The notes: a model not told the origin generated them from the sequence alone. Shown: positions 48,210-57,290, numbered from the stretch's first letter. The stretch: 64,000 nucleotides of DNA from Murinocardiopsis flavida (GCF_003014485.1 NZ_PYGA01000005.1:62001-126000), one strand, 5' to 3'. Numbers and translations are program-made.

Positions 48210-50693
48210 TCAGGCGCCGTCCGGCTCGACGGCGACCGTTCCCGCGGAGCCGTCGACGGTGATCCGCTGCCCGGTGGTGATGATCTCGGTGGCACGGGCG
48301 ATGCCGATGACCGCGGGGATGCCGTACTCCCGTGCGACGGTGGGGCCGTGGGCGTTGGGCCCACCCGTCTCGGTGACCAGCCCGCCCGCCGTCATGAACA
48401 AGGGGGTCCACCCGGGGTCGGTGGAGGGTGCCACCAGGATCTCGCCCGGTTCCAGGTGCGCGCCGGACGGGTCGCGGATCACCCGCGCGGGTCCGGTGAC
48501 GGTGCCCGGGGCGCCGGACATGCCCTGAAGGCTCCCGTCGGCCGAATCGGGCCGGGGCGCGATGGCCTCGGGGTCGGTTCCGTCGGAGAGCAGCACGTCG
48601 GGGACGTGGCGGCGCCGCATCTCCCTGGCGTAGGCCGCGCGGCGCGCGGCGACCCGCTCCCGCAGGTCGGCGCCGTCGACGGCCGCCATCGCCTCGCGGA
48701 AGTCCAGGAACATGATGTCCCCGCCGGTCTCCAGCAGGCCCCGGTCGGCCAGTTCCGCGCCGACCAGCAGCAGTTGCGGCCGCATCGCCGCCAGTTGGTG
48801 GATCCAGGCGAACTTGGGCAGCTCGCGCAGGCCGCCGAGGGCGCGGGCCCGGCGCAGCAGGAACCCTGCCAGTGCGGCACGCACCGGCCGCGTGCGGCGC
48901 GCGCGGGCCACCAGTTCCCCGATCTTCTCCTCGGCCTCGCGGGCCGCGGCGGCGAAGCGCCGGTCGGCCGCCTGGTCGGGGTCGGTGACCCGCAGGTAGT
49001 TCGCGATGGCGGCGAAGACGGGGGTAGGGTCCTCGGCCCAGCGGGGCAGTCCGACGTCGACCTCGGCGGCCGCGCGGTGCCCGTAGGCCGCGAGGAATCC
49101 CGCCAGGCCGATGTCGGGCAGGCTTCCGTCCCGGTACATGGCGGCGAGTTCGGCGGCGGGGGTCGCGGTCAGCAGGTCGCGGTGCGCTGCGGCGCCGGAC
49201 GCGAGCCGCCACAGCTCCAGGTCCATCATGGTGGTGACGTTGTGGGGCATGCCGCGCAGCACGGTGTCGATCTCGGACTCGCCCGCCACGCCCTTCAGCA
49301 GGGCGACCGGGGCCTTGGCGGCGATGAGTCCGGCCTGGATCGGCCAGGACGTGCGGAGCATGGCCGGCCCCATGAGCACGTCGCCGTTCCCGGTGCAGTA
49401 CCGCAGCCGCTCGTGCGCCGTCGCCGGTCCCGGCGGAGGCTGCACGCGGACGCGGATCTCCTCGGCGCCGCGGAACGCCCCGGCGCGCGCCGCCTCGGGG
49501 CGGGCCAGCGAACCCACGAGCCCCTTGAGCGCGGGGAAGGCGTAGCGCAGCGCCACGCGCGCCACCGCGCCCGGTCGGAACGGGAGCCCGCGCTGCGGGG
49601 AGAACCGCGCGTCGGCAAGGACCCGCTCGACCGCAGCGGCGACGCGCGGTCCCTGGACCATCATCTGCACCGCGAGCCTCTTGCGGGTGCGTTCGCTGCG
49701 CACGACGGCCGTGATGTCGATGAACATGCGTCCGCCGATGTCGACGACCCCGTCGGGGCCGTCGATGGGGTCGACGTGGCCGCCGGAGGCGTTGACGACG
49801 GTCGCGGCTCCCATGCGCAGCACCGCCATGCCCATGGGTGTGAACGGCCGGTGCATGCCCTGGATGGGTCCGATGTTGAGGTAGACCCGCGGGAGGGGGC
49901 GGCCGTTCGCCGGCGGGAGCGGGTACAGCGTGGTGATCGGCCGTGATTGCAGCAGCCAGAGCGTGCCGTCGGCGTCGAAGGCCCATTCGATGTCCTGGGG
50001 CGACCCGAAGCGGTCCTGGAGGCGCCGGCCGGCCGCGTGCAGGGCCTCGCGCCGCGCGGCATCGAGGCACCCGTCCCGCGCCACCGCGGCGGTAGCGCCG
50101 TTCAGGACGTAGTGGTCGGGGATGACGCTGCCGTCGACCACCGCCGTGCCGAGTCCCGGCGCCGCGTCGACCGTCATCTCCTCGCGGCTGCCCGTGACCG
50201 GGTTGGCGGTGAACAGCACCCCCGCGACCTCGGCGTCGACCATGCGCTGCACGACGACCGCGATCCGCACCGCCGCGTGGTCGATTCCGTTGGCGTCGCG
50301 GTAGGCGGTGGCGCGCTCGTTGTGCAGGGAGTCCCGGCAGCGCTGGACGGCGTCGAGCAGCGCGGGTACGCCTTCGACGCCGAGGACGGTGTCCTGCTGT
50401 CCGGCGAAGCTGGCGTCGGGCAGGTCCTCGGCGGTGGCGCTGGAGCGCACGGCCACCGGGCCCGCACCCAGTTCCGCGTAGGCGTCGGCGATCGCGCGGC
50501 GCAGTCCGGGGCCGAGACCGCCCGAATCGGGCCCGGCCTGGACGCTCGACGCCGCGTCGAAGGCGTCGGTCGTGACGCAGAACCCGGCGGGGACGCGCTC
50601 CCCCGCCCGGATCATCGCGCCCAGCCCGGCGGCCTTGCCGCCCACCAGCCCGATCATGCCGGCATCGACGCGGTCGAGTTCAATGATGGTCAT
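48210..50693 (-). CDS. PEP-utilising phosphotransferase, rifampin phosphotransferase-like
   Basis: The 827-residue protein has the three-part RPH layout. An N-terminal ATP-grasp domain (residues 1-~265) has ELDRVDAGMIGLVGGKAAGL, VPAGFCVTTDAF, VAVRSSATAEDLPDASFAGQ and WAFDADGTLWLLQSRPI. A large central domain (~270-735) follows, lacking the PEP-binding TIM barrel of PEP synthase. The C-terminal swivelling domain has FMTAGGLVTETGGPNAHGPT with the phospho-carrier His at about 782. RPH phosphorylates rifamycins using ATP, yielding AMP and phosphate. The central domain resembles but need not match true RPH, so a different acceptor is possible. It overlaps its MarR regulator by 14 bases. Confidence 0.85.
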   Translation of the reverse strand: MTIIELDRVDAGMIGLVGGKAAGLGAMIRAGERVPAGFCVTTDAFDAASSVQAGPDSGGLGPGLRRAIADAYAELGAGPVAVRSSATAEDLPDASFAGQQDTVLGVEGVPALLDAVQRCRDSLHNERATAYRDANGIDHAAVRIAVVVQRMVDAEVAGVLFTANPVTGSREEMTVDAAPGLGTAVVDGSVIPDHYVLNGATAAVARDGCLDAARREALHAAGRRLQDRFGSPQDIEWAFDADGTLWLLQSRPITTLYPLPPANGRPLPRVYLNIGPIQGMHRPFTPMGMAVLRMGAATVVNASGGHVDPIDGPDGVVDIGGRMFIDITAVVRSERTRKRLAVQMMVQGPRVAAAVERVLADARFSPQRGLPFRPGAVARVALRYAFPALKGLVGSLARPEAARAGAFRGAEEIRVRVQPPPGPATAHERLRYCTGNGDVLMGPAMLRTSWPIQAGLIAAKAPVALLKGVAGESEIDTVLRGMPHNVTTMMDLELWRLASGAAAHRDLLTATPAAELAAMYRDGSLPDIGLAGFLAAYGHRAAAEVDVGLPRWAEDPTPVFAAIANYLRVTDPDQAADRRFAAAAREAEEKIGELVARARRTRPVRAALAGFLLRRARALGGLRELPKFAWIHQLAAMRPQLLLVGAELADRGLLETGGDIMFLDFREAMAAVDGADLRERVAARRAAYAREMRRRHVPDVLLSDGTDPEAIAPRPDSADGSLQGMSGAPGTVTGPARVIRDPSGAHLEPGEILVAPSTDPGWTPLFMTAGGLVTETGGPNAHGPTVAREYGIPAVIGIARATEIITTGQRITVDGSAGTVAVEPDGA

Positions 50694-51120
50694 CCCGGTA
50701 CCTCCTCGCGGCCTTGGCGAACAGCTCCATGGCGTGCATGGCGACCTGCTGCTCTTCCTCGGTCAGGTAGTCCCACAGCTCCATCTGCGCGTTGTTGCGC
50801 ACCTCGCGGATGCGGAGCAGCAGTGCGGTGCCCTCGTCGCTGATGCGCAGCCGCCGGGCGCGGCGGTCGCCGGGATCCTCGTAGCGCTCCACCAGCCCGC
50901 GCCGCACCAACTGGTCCACCACCCGGCTCGTCCGGGACTCCGACCGGCCGACCGCGGCGGCCAGTTCCTTCACGGTCGGATGGCCGCCGCGGTCCAACAC
51001 GTGGAGCATCGCCGAATGCAGCAAGCGGAGGTCGTCGTCCTCGTGCAGCTGCATGAGGCCCGGCACCATGTCGCGCCGCATGGAGCCCAGCAGCTCCAGC
51101 AGACGCTCCCGATCATCCAC
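50680..51120 (-). CDS. MarR family transcriptional regulator
   Basis: The 146-residue winged-helix protein from GTG 51120 (GGAGG five bases upstream; a TTG at 51144 is in frame but less likely). HSAMLHVLDRGGHPTVKELAAAVGRSESRTSRVVDQLVRRGLVERYEDPGDRRARRLRI (in pieces) covers the helix-turn-helix and wing, with the DPGDRRARRL wing typical of MarR. It ends inside the start of the RPH-like gene, so the two are coupled. A TAGTTG-C-CAACTA palindrome lies directly upstream. Confidence 0.92.
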   Translation of the reverse strand: MDDRERLLELLGSMRRDMVPGLMQLHEDDDLRLLHSAMLHVLDRGGHPTVKELAAAVGRSESRTSRVVDQLVRRGLVERYEDPGDRRARRLRISDEGTALLLRIREVRNNAQMELWDYLTEEEQQVAMHAMELFAKAARRYRDDHH

Positions 51121-51134
51121 CTGCGCCTCCGCAT

Positions 51135-51147
51135 TAGTTGCCAACTA
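51135..51147. promoter_or_regulatory. Palindromic operator upstream of the MarR-RPH operon
   Basis: TAGTTG and CAACTA form a perfect inverted repeat around one C, 15 bases before the GTG of marR and just ahead of its ribosome binding site. Binding there would block the operon. Confidence 0.6.
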
Positions 51148-51244
51148 GCATTCAACCTACGCCGCCGCGGCGGCGCCGTCCAGAGGCGTTCGCGCGTCCG
51201 TCCGGCGCCGCCGTCCCGGCCCGGTCCAGGCCCGGGGTGGACGT

Positions 51245-52882
51245 TCAGGCGGGCAGGTCGCGGCGGCGCAGCGCTGCCAGGCCCGCAGCGGTGAGTGCCG
51301 CGGCGAGCAGCACCAGCAGCGGATAGCCGACCGGCACCGGTTGGAAGTACGGGTTCACGTGGGCGAACGGGGAGACGACCAGGAACGTCCACTCGGGCAG
51401 CACGCCGAGCTTGACGGCGATCTCGGTGCCGATGCCGACCCCCAGCACCGCCCACGCGACGACGGCGCACGCGCGCGGGGCGAGGCCGAACGCCAGAACG
51501 GTCGCGCCGACGACCACCCACACCGCGGGCACCAGGGTGACGGTGAACGCGGCGAACCGCACGATGTCGCCGACCGGGCCGCCGGCCAGCGCCGAACCGG
51601 CGCCGACGGCGGCGCCCAACGTCGCGAGCAGCAGCACGGGGCAGCCGAACGCGGCACCCAGGTGGGCCAGCGCCCAGCGGGTGCGCGCCGTGGGACCGGA
51701 CAGCAGCAGCTCGCCCAGGCCCGCGGCCTCCTCGGTGCGCATGCGCAACGCGGTGAGGATGGCGTGCGCGGCGATCGGGAACACGGCGACGAACACCACG
51801 TAGACGAAGAAGCTGTCGGCGGGCGGCACGCCGAGCCCTGCGGCGAGGACGCGCACCCACTCCGCGTCGGCGTACTCGGCCATCGCCCCCGCACCCACGT
51901 AGCCCATTGCCGCGCCCATGACCGCGACCGCCCCGAGCCAGGCGGCGAGCGGACCGCGGGTCGACCGCCACGCCAGGGCCGGCACCGAACGCAGCCCCGG
52001 CGGCGCCACCGCCGGCCCCCGGCGCGCCGGCAGCACCGCGGAGCCGAGGTCGCGCCGTTCCGCCAGCGCGAACGCCGCAGCCGCGAGTGCGGCCGTCCAG
52101 ACCAGGACCAGCGCGAAGGGCCACCACCGCTCATCGGCGTAGGGGCGGACGTTCTCCAGCCACCCGTTGGGCGACACCCAGGTCAGCCAGGCCGCTCCGG
52201 GGCCGCCCATCGCGCCGATCCCCCGCACCAGGTGCAGCATGTAGAAGAGCCCGAACGCGATCGCCGCGGCGGCGCCGGTCCGCGTGGTGAGCTGCACCGC
52301 CACCGCGGCGAGGGCAGCGGCGATCCACACCGCCCCGCCGACGACCAGGCCCAGCGCGACCGAGCCGGGGCCCGGCATCCCCGTCGCCACCAGCCCTGCC
52401 GCGGTGACCGCGGCGAGCAGTACCCCTGCTCCGAGCACGACGGCCAGCGCCGCCGCCAGCGGAGCGTGCCGCCCGATCGCGGTGCCGCCGAGCAGCTCGC
52501 TCCGGCCCGCCTGCTCCTCGGTACGGGTGTGGCGGACGAGGAGCAGCACGGCGCCGAGGCCGGCGCACATCGTCGCCCCTCCGAACGCCTGCTGCGCCGC
52601 GAGTGCGGCGGCGGTGGTGTCGAAGGCGCGGCTCTGTAGGAGCATGAACATCGGGATGGTCGCCACCTGGTCGAACCGGTCCTGGCGCGCCTGCGCGGTG
52701 GGGTAGGTCCCGTCGACCGCCGCCGCGCCACCGATGACGATCCCCGCCGTGACGAGGAGCCAGAGCACGAGCAGGACGCGGTCGCGGCGCAGGACCAGCC
52801 GGGCCGGCCCGGCGGCCCCGGTGAAGCGGCCGGATCCGCCGGTCGGGCGCCGGGGCGCGCCCGTGCGGGCCGCGGCGCTCAT
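51245..52882 (-). CDS. ABC exporter permease, polyketide/tetronasin type
   Basis: The 545-residue membrane protein has about twelve helices in two repeats: ARLVLRRDRVLLVLWLLVTAG in the first and ALAWRSTRGPLAAWLGAVAV in the second, each followed by a loop with an EEQAGRSELL or EEAAGLGELL motif. It matches the double-length permeases of actinobacterial antibiotic exporters (mycobacterial Rv1217c type). The ATG overlaps the ATPase stop. The substrate is unknown but likely a hydrophobic antibiotic. Confidence 0.9.
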   Translation of the reverse strand: MSAAARTGAPRRPTGGSGRFTGAAGPARLVLRRDRVLLVLWLLVTAGIVIGGAAAVDGTYPTAQARQDRFDQVATIPMFMLLQSRAFDTTAAALAAQQAFGGATMCAGLGAVLLLVRHTRTEEQAGRSELLGGTAIGRHAPLAAALAVVLGAGVLLAAVTAAGLVATGMPGPGSVALGLVVGGAVWIAAALAAVAVQLTTRTGAAAAIAFGLFYMLHLVRGIGAMGGPGAAWLTWVSPNGWLENVRPYADERWWPFALVLVWTAALAAAAFALAERRDLGSAVLPARRGPAVAPPGLRSVPALAWRSTRGPLAAWLGAVAVMGAAMGYVGAGAMAEYADAEWVRVLAAGLGVPPADSFFVYVVFVAVFPIAAHAILTALRMRTEEAAGLGELLLSGPTARTRWALAHLGAAFGCPVLLLATLGAAVGAGSALAGGPVGDIVRFAAFTVTLVPAVWVVVGATVLAFGLAPRACAVVAWAVLGVGIGTEIAVKLGVLPEWTFLVVSPFAHVNPYFQPVPVGYPLLVLLAAALTAAGLAALRRRDLPA

Positions 52883-53802
52883 CGGGGCACCGCCGCCGAC
52901 GCGTCACCCGGTCGTCCGTGATCGGCTCCGTAGTGGCGCATGAACAGCTCCTCCAGCGTGGGCGGCTGCGCTGTGAGGCCGCGCATCCCCATCCCGGCCA
53001 GGCGGGCGAACAGCGCGTCGAGGCGGTCGGGCGCCACCTGGCAGCGCAGGCGGCCGCCGTCGACCTCCACGCCGTGTACGCCCGGCAGATCCGCGATCCC
53101 GGCCGGATCGCCGTCGAGCTCCACGGAGACGGTCGTCCGGGACAGGTGGCGCAGCTCCGCGAGCGTCCCGGTCTCGACGACGCGGCCGGCCCGGATGATG
53201 CTGACCCGGTCGCACAGCGCGTCGACCTCGGAGAGGATGTGGCTGGACAGCAGGACGGTGCGCCCGCGGGCGCGCTCCTCGGCGACGCATTCGCGGAACA
53301 CCGCCTCCATCAGCGGGTCGAGTCCCGAGGTGGGTTCGTCGAGGATCAGCAGCTCGGTCTCCGCGGCGAGCGCCGCCACCAGGGCGACCTTCTGCCGGTT
53401 GCCCTTGGAGTAGGCGCGGCACTTCTGCCGCGGGTCCAGGTCGAACCGGTCGAGGAGCTCCGCGCGGCGCCGCGTCCCGGTTCCGCCGCGCAGCCGCGCG
53501 AGCAGGTCGATGACCTCGCCGCCGGAGAGGCCGGGCCACAGGACCACATCGCCCGGCACGTAGGCGAGCCGGCGGTGCAGCGCCGCGGCGTCGCGCCACG
53601 GCTCGCCGCCGAGCACCTGCGCCGTGCCGGAGTCGGCGCGCAGCAGGCCGAGCAGGACCCGCAGCGCGGTGGATTTCCCGGCCCCGTTGGGGCCGAGGAA
53701 TCCGTGGACCTCCCCCGCGGGGACCGCCAGGTCGAGCCCGTCGAGCGCGCGGGTGGTGCCGAATGCCTTGACCAGGTTTCGGGTGCGGACGGCGTCACTC
53801 AT
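52879..53802 (-). CDS. ABC exporter ATP-binding protein
   Basis: The 307-residue ATPase has Walker A GPNGAGKS, Q-loop replaced by the YVPGDVVLWPGLSG stretch found in antibiotic exporters, signature YSKGNRQKV, Walker B LLILDEPTSGLDP and SSHILSEV. The C-terminal tail ends PTLEELFMRHYG. It is overlapped by the TetR gene upstream (eight bases) and the permease downstream (four bases). Confidence 0.94.
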   Translation of the reverse strand: MSDAVRTRNLVKAFGTTRALDGLDLAVPAGEVHGFLGPNGAGKSTALRVLLGLLRADSGTAQVLGGEPWRDAAALHRRLAYVPGDVVLWPGLSGGEVIDLLARLRGGTGTRRRAELLDRFDLDPRQKCRAYSKGNRQKVALVAALAAETELLILDEPTSGLDPLMEAVFRECVAEERARGRTVLLSSHILSEVDALCDRVSIIRAGRVVETGTLAELRHLSRTTVSVELDGDPAGIADLPGVHGVEVDGGRLRCQVAPDRLDALFARLAGMGMRGLTAQPPTLEELFMRHYGADHGRPGDASAAVPR

Positions 53803-54475
53803 CCCGGTCCTCCTCGTCTTTCCCGTGAGCGGCCGAGGCGACGGCCTCGGTGATCAGAGCGCCTTGGGCGCCGGTGAAGTAGTCGCCCATGAGGGCGTAG
53901 ATGTCGGCGATCGCCGCGCCCGTGCGCGGGAGGTTGGCCGGGTCGAGTGAGTCGGCGCCCATGCGGCGGCTCAGGTGGGCGTGCAGGACCAGCGTCCCCA
54001 GGTGCATGGCGCCCATGACCGCCGCGGCGTCGCGGACGGCCGCCCCTCCGGCGGGGAAGCGGTCGGGCCAAGTGGCGGACAGGAACTGCTCGGCGAGGTC
54101 GGAGCCGGCGTCGAACATTTCGGTTGCCGCCGGTGAGCCCTCGACGAGCGCGCGGGCGAGGTAGCGGGCGCTCGCCGCGCCCATGGCGTAGACCGACGCC
54201 ATGAAGCCCGGTTCCGCCGCCTCTGCGCCGAGGCTGCTGCGGGCCTGGTCCAGGAGTGTGCCGATGGCGTGTTCGTCGCACACCCGCCGCAGCCCTTCCT
54301 TGGAGCCGAAGTGGTGCCGGATGAGTCCGGTCGAGACTCCGGCGGCGTCGGCGATGGTCTGAAACGTGGCCCCTTTGAACCCGCGGTCGGCGAACTCGGC
54401 GAGGGCGGCATCGCGGATCCGGGCCCGCGCGGTGAGGTCGGCCGCTGCGCGGCCGTCGGTGTCGGATGTGTCCAT
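53795..54475 (-). CDS. TetR family transcriptional regulator
   Basis: The 226-residue repressor has LTARARIRDAALAEFADRGF and the helix-turn-helix TIADAAGVSTGLIRHHFGSK. The C-terminal domain is long and hydrophobic, as in drug-sensing TetR proteins. Its sequence resembles that of the TetR at 55372 (shared RIRDAAL, GLIRHHFGSK/ALIVHHFGSK and GLRRxCDEH), so the two are paralogues. It heads an operon with the ABC exporter. A palindrome at 54504-54521 lies 29 bases upstream. Confidence 0.93.
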   Translation of the reverse strand: MDTSDTDGRAAADLTARARIRDAALAEFADRGFKGATFQTIADAAGVSTGLIRHHFGSKEGLRRVCDEHAIGTLLDQARSSLGAEAAEPGFMASVYAMGAASARYLARALVEGSPAATEMFDAGSDLAEQFLSATWPDRFPAGGAAVRDAAAVMGAMHLGTLVLHAHLSRRMGADSLDPANLPRTGAAIADIYALMGDYFTGAQGALITEAVASAAHGKDEEDRDE

Positions 54476-54503
54476 ACCCCGAAACTACATGAATAGATAG
54501 TAA

Positions 54504-54521
54504 ACTACATAGTCATGTAGT
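54504..54521. promoter_or_regulatory. Palindromic operator of the TetR-ABC exporter operon
   Basis: ACTACAT and ATGTAGT are exact complements around AGTC. An extra half-site AACTACAT (54483-54490) lies 14 bases away, closer to the gene. The block 54481-54530 is unusually AT-rich and contains the promoter of the minus-strand operon. Confidence 0.65.
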
Positions 54522-54613
54522 GAATTTCTCGGCGGCTCAGCACGGGGAGGCAGGCGGCACCACCCGGCGGCGTCAGGAAAGCGCTAAGAACGCGGCGGAC
54601 CCTGGCACCAGGC

Positions 54614-54647
54614 TGAATGAACGTTTAGCATTCTGAACGTAAATTCA
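54614..54647. promoter_or_regulatory. Long palindrome upstream of the DUF6653-like gene
   Basis: A 34-bp imperfect palindrome reads TGAAT-N2-ACGTTTAG outward from the centre, mirrored by CTGAACGT-N2-ATTCA. Its core GTTTAG-N4-CTGAAC has the same half-sites as the core at 55345-55362, in reverse order. It lies 120 bases before the 54767 start. Confidence 0.6.
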
Positions 54648-54766
54648 ACCGGTCGACCGGCTCTGCGCAGTACCGGCAGGCCGCCGCTCGGGCGCTCGCG
54701 GCACCGGCACAGCACTCCGGACCACGAACGGCGAACGACGGCCCGGTCCAGGAGGAAAGGACACCG

Positions 54767-55237
54767 ATGGACACCAGCCCCCCGAGCAGGCTCGCGCAGG
54801 TGCGGCGGGCGGTCTTCGCGCGCCACGCCAACCCGTGGAGCGCGTGGTCCCGGTGGGCGACCGCGCCGTTGGCCCTGGTACCGGTCTGGACGCGTGACTG
54901 GCGCCATGCCGCGGCCGTGGCCGCCTGGTTCGCCGTCAACCCCGTGATCTTCCCGGAGCCGGCCCACAACCGGGCCTGGGCGAGCCGCGCGATGCTCGGC
55001 GAGGAGCTGTGGCTCCTCGACCGGCCCCTGGATGCCGCGATGGGCGTCAACGCCGCGGCCACGGCGATCGGCCTCGCCTCGGTGATCGCCGCCCGCCGCC
55101 GGCTGCCCGTCACCACGGTGGCGACCAGTGCCGCGTCCATGGCACTGCTGCTGGTGTACTGGGAGCTGATGGCCCGCTACCACGACGAGCGGCAGGCGGA
55201 AGCGCCCGCACCGGCCGCGGAACCGGGCAGCGGATGA
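54767..55237 (+). CDS. Small membrane protein, DUF6653-like
   Basis: The 156-residue protein has FARHANPWSAWSRWATAPLALVPVW, then NPVIFPEPAHNRAWASRAMLGEELW, a combination typical of the DUF6653 family of predicted membrane proteins. Three to four hydrophobic segments (around AAVAAWFAVNP, AAATAIGLASVIA and TSAASMALLLVYW) suggest a small integral membrane protein. Its function is unknown. It stands upstream of a TetR regulator and a glycosyltransferase, and its promoter shares an operator motif with that TetR gene. Confidence 0.75.
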   Translation: MDTSPPSRLAQVRRAVFARHANPWSAWSRWATAPLALVPVWTRDWRHAAAVAAWFAVNPVIFPEPAHNRAWASRAMLGEELWLLDRPLDAAMGVNAAATAIGLASVIAARRRLPVTTVATSAASMALLLVYWELMARYHDERQAEAPAPAAEPGSG

Positions 55238-55344
55238 CCGTGCGCATCGGCCCCGCCCGCTGCTGCCCCGGCCCGCGACGGCGGGCGCAACGGCGGCCCG
55301 GCGCAGCTGAACCGCTTGTCCAGGGGCGGAGCCGTCAGCACGCT

Positions 55345-55362
55345 ACTGAACACATGTTTAGT
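55345..55362. promoter_or_regulatory. Palindromic operator of the TetR-glycosyltransferase operon
   Basis: ACTGAAC-N4-GTTTAGT is an inverted repeat (6 of 7 paired) nine bases before the tetR ATG, in position for autoregulation. Its CTGAAC and GTTTAG halves recur in the palindrome at 54614-54647. Confidence 0.65.
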
Positions 55363-55371
55363 ATCCCGAAT

Positions 55372-56010
55372 ATGAGTTCAACCGATGATCTGACCGCCAA
55401 AGCCCGCATCCGCGACGCCGCACTGCGGCTCTTCGGCTCCGCGGGGGTCGGCCGGGTCAGCATGCAGGCCATCGCCGCTCAGGCGGGCGTCTCCCCCGCG
55501 CTGATCGTGCACCACTTCGGGTCGAAGGACGGGCTGCGCCGCGCCTGCGACGAGCACGTCGTGTCCATGGCGCGCGGCGCCCCCGGGCGCGCCGACGCCG
55601 CCAGCCGCGACGCCCCCGGCCTGGCCGCGATGCTGGAGGGCGCGGGCGCCGAACGCACCTATCTCGCCCGCGCGCTCCTCGACGGCTCCCCCGCAGCCGC
55701 CGACCTCTTCGACGAGATCGTCGATACCACCACCGCCTGGCTCGCAGCCGGCGAGCAGGAGGGATGGGTGCACCCGTCCGAGGACCCCAGGGCCCGCGCC
55801 GCGATCTACGTCTCCTGGCTCCTGGCACCACTGGCGTTCGGCGCCCATGTCTCCCGAGTGCTGGACGACGACATCACCGATTTCGACGCGATCCTGCGCT
55901 ATTCGCGCCACAGCGTGGAGATGCTCACCCACGGGCTGTTCGCCGACGAGCGATGGCTCGACGCATGGGACGCCGTCCGAGACCACCGGAAACGACAGGC
56001 CCCCCGATGA
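55372..56010 (+). CDS. TetR family transcriptional regulator
   Basis: The 212-residue repressor starts MSSTDDLTAKARIRDAALRLF with helix-turn-helix AIAAQAGVSPALIVHHFGSKDGLRRACDEH. It is paralogous to the TetR at 53795. The start codon has no clear ribosome binding site and lies just after the palindrome. Its stop overlaps the glycosyltransferase ATG (ATGA), so the pair is co-translated and presumably self-repressed. Confidence 0.93.
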   Translation: MSSTDDLTAKARIRDAALRLFGSAGVGRVSMQAIAAQAGVSPALIVHHFGSKDGLRRACDEHVVSMARGAPGRADAASRDAPGLAAMLEGAGAERTYLARALLDGSPAAADLFDEIVDTTTAWLAAGEQEGWVHPSEDPRARAAIYVSWLLAPLAFGAHVSRVLDDDITDFDAILRYSRHSVEMLTHGLFADERWLDAWDAVRDHRKRQAPR

Positions 56011-57290
56011 AGACCCTCCTCCTCACCCACGGCACCCGCGGCGACGTCCAGCCGTTCCTGGCGCTGGCCCGCGCGCTGGAGGCCGCCGGCCACACCGCGG
56101 TGGTCGCCGGCCCCGCCGCCGCGGCCCCGCTCGCCGCGGACCACGGCGTGACCTACCGCCCGGTCGACGACGGTCCCAACACCCTCATGGGCGACCCCGA
56201 ACTGAGCGTCGTCATGGACACCGGGCTCCGGGGCGTACGCGGCGCCGTCCAGGCCGCGACCCTGGTGCGCCGGATCAAGCCGCTGATGCGCCAGGTCTAC
56301 GCCGACATGGCCGAAGCGGCCGACGACGGCGCCGACCTCGTCGTCCACATCCCCGGCATGCCCGGCCACCACATCGCCGAACGGCTCGGCGTCCCCTCGG
56401 TGCCCGTGGCCCTCCAACCCTCGTGGGTGCCCACCAGCGCGTTTCCCGCCCCGGGCGTGCCCTGGCCGGCCTGGATCCCACCCGTCTTCAACCGGGCCAG
56501 CTACCGCCTCGTCGCCATGGCACTGCGCGGTCAGTACAGCGTGGCCGACGAACTGCGCGGGCGGCTCGGGCTGGATCGCCGCCGCCACCGCCACGACCCG
56601 CTCCGCCAGGCCGACGGCGGCCACAGCACCCTCCTTCAGGCGTTCAGCCGCCACCTGCTCCCCGCCGGAGCCGACTATCCACCAAATGTCCACACCACCG
56701 GGTTCTGGTTCCCGCCTGCCCAGGAATGGAGTCCGCCCCCCGAACTCGCGGCGTTCCTCGACGCCGGCGAACCCCCGGTGTTCATCGGGTTCAGCAGCCT
56801 GCCCAGCGCCGACCCGGGGCGGACCGGGCACCTCATGGCCGACGTCGTCCGGGCAGCTGGCGCACGGGCGGTCATCGCCACGGGCTGGGGCGGTATCGGT
56901 GCCGAGGCCCCACTCGGAAACGGCGTCCACGTCATCGACCAGGCGCCGCACCCCTGGCTGTTCCCGCGCTGCGCCGCCGTCGTGCACCACGGGGGCGGCG
57001 GCACGACCGGCGCGGCACTGGCCGCCGGACGCCCCCAGGTCGTCTGCCCGTTCTGGGGCGACCAGCCCTTCTGGGCCCAGCGCGCCCATGCCGCCGGGGT
57101 CGCCACCGCGCCGCAGCGCGGCCAGCGCCTGACCGCCCGCACACTCGCCGCGGCCATCACCCAGGCCACGACCGATCCCGTTCTCATCGACACGGCCCGC
57201 ACACTCGGCGAGCGGGCCCGCGTCGAAGACGGCGTCCACTACGCAGTGGAGGCCCTTGAACGGATCGGCGCACCAGAGCCCCGACCCTGA
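56007..57290 (+). CDS. GT1-family glycosyltransferase (macrolide/sterol type)
   Basis: The 427-residue cytoplasmic GT-B enzyme starts MKTLLLTHGTRGDVQPFLAL, the usual UGT N-terminus, with acceptor His-type residue region HIPGMPGHHIAERLG. The donor site is VIDQAPHPWLFPRCAAVVHHGGGGTT and CPFWGDQPFWAQR, the UGT signature with DQ. Such enzymes glucosylate macrolides, sterols or flavonoids. Coupling to a TetR regulator, with no biosynthetic genes nearby, suggests detoxification rather than product decoration (inference). Confidence 0.93.
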   Translation: MKTLLLTHGTRGDVQPFLALARALEAAGHTAVVAGPAAAAPLAADHGVTYRPVDDGPNTLMGDPELSVVMDTGLRGVRGAVQAATLVRRIKPLMRQVYADMAEAADDGADLVVHIPGMPGHHIAERLGVPSVPVALQPSWVPTSAFPAPGVPWPAWIPPVFNRASYRLVAMALRGQYSVADELRGRLGLDRRRHRHDPLRQADGGHSTLLQAFSRHLLPAGADYPPNVHTTGFWFPPAQEWSPPPELAAFLDAGEPPVFIGFSSLPSADPGRTGHLMADVVRAAGARAVIATGWGGIGAEAPLGNGVHVIDQAPHPWLFPRCAAVVHHGGGGTTGAALAAGRPQVVCPFWGDQPFWAQRAHAAGVATAPQRGQRLTARTLAAAITQATTDPVLIDTARTLGERARVEDGVHYAVEALERIGAPEPRP

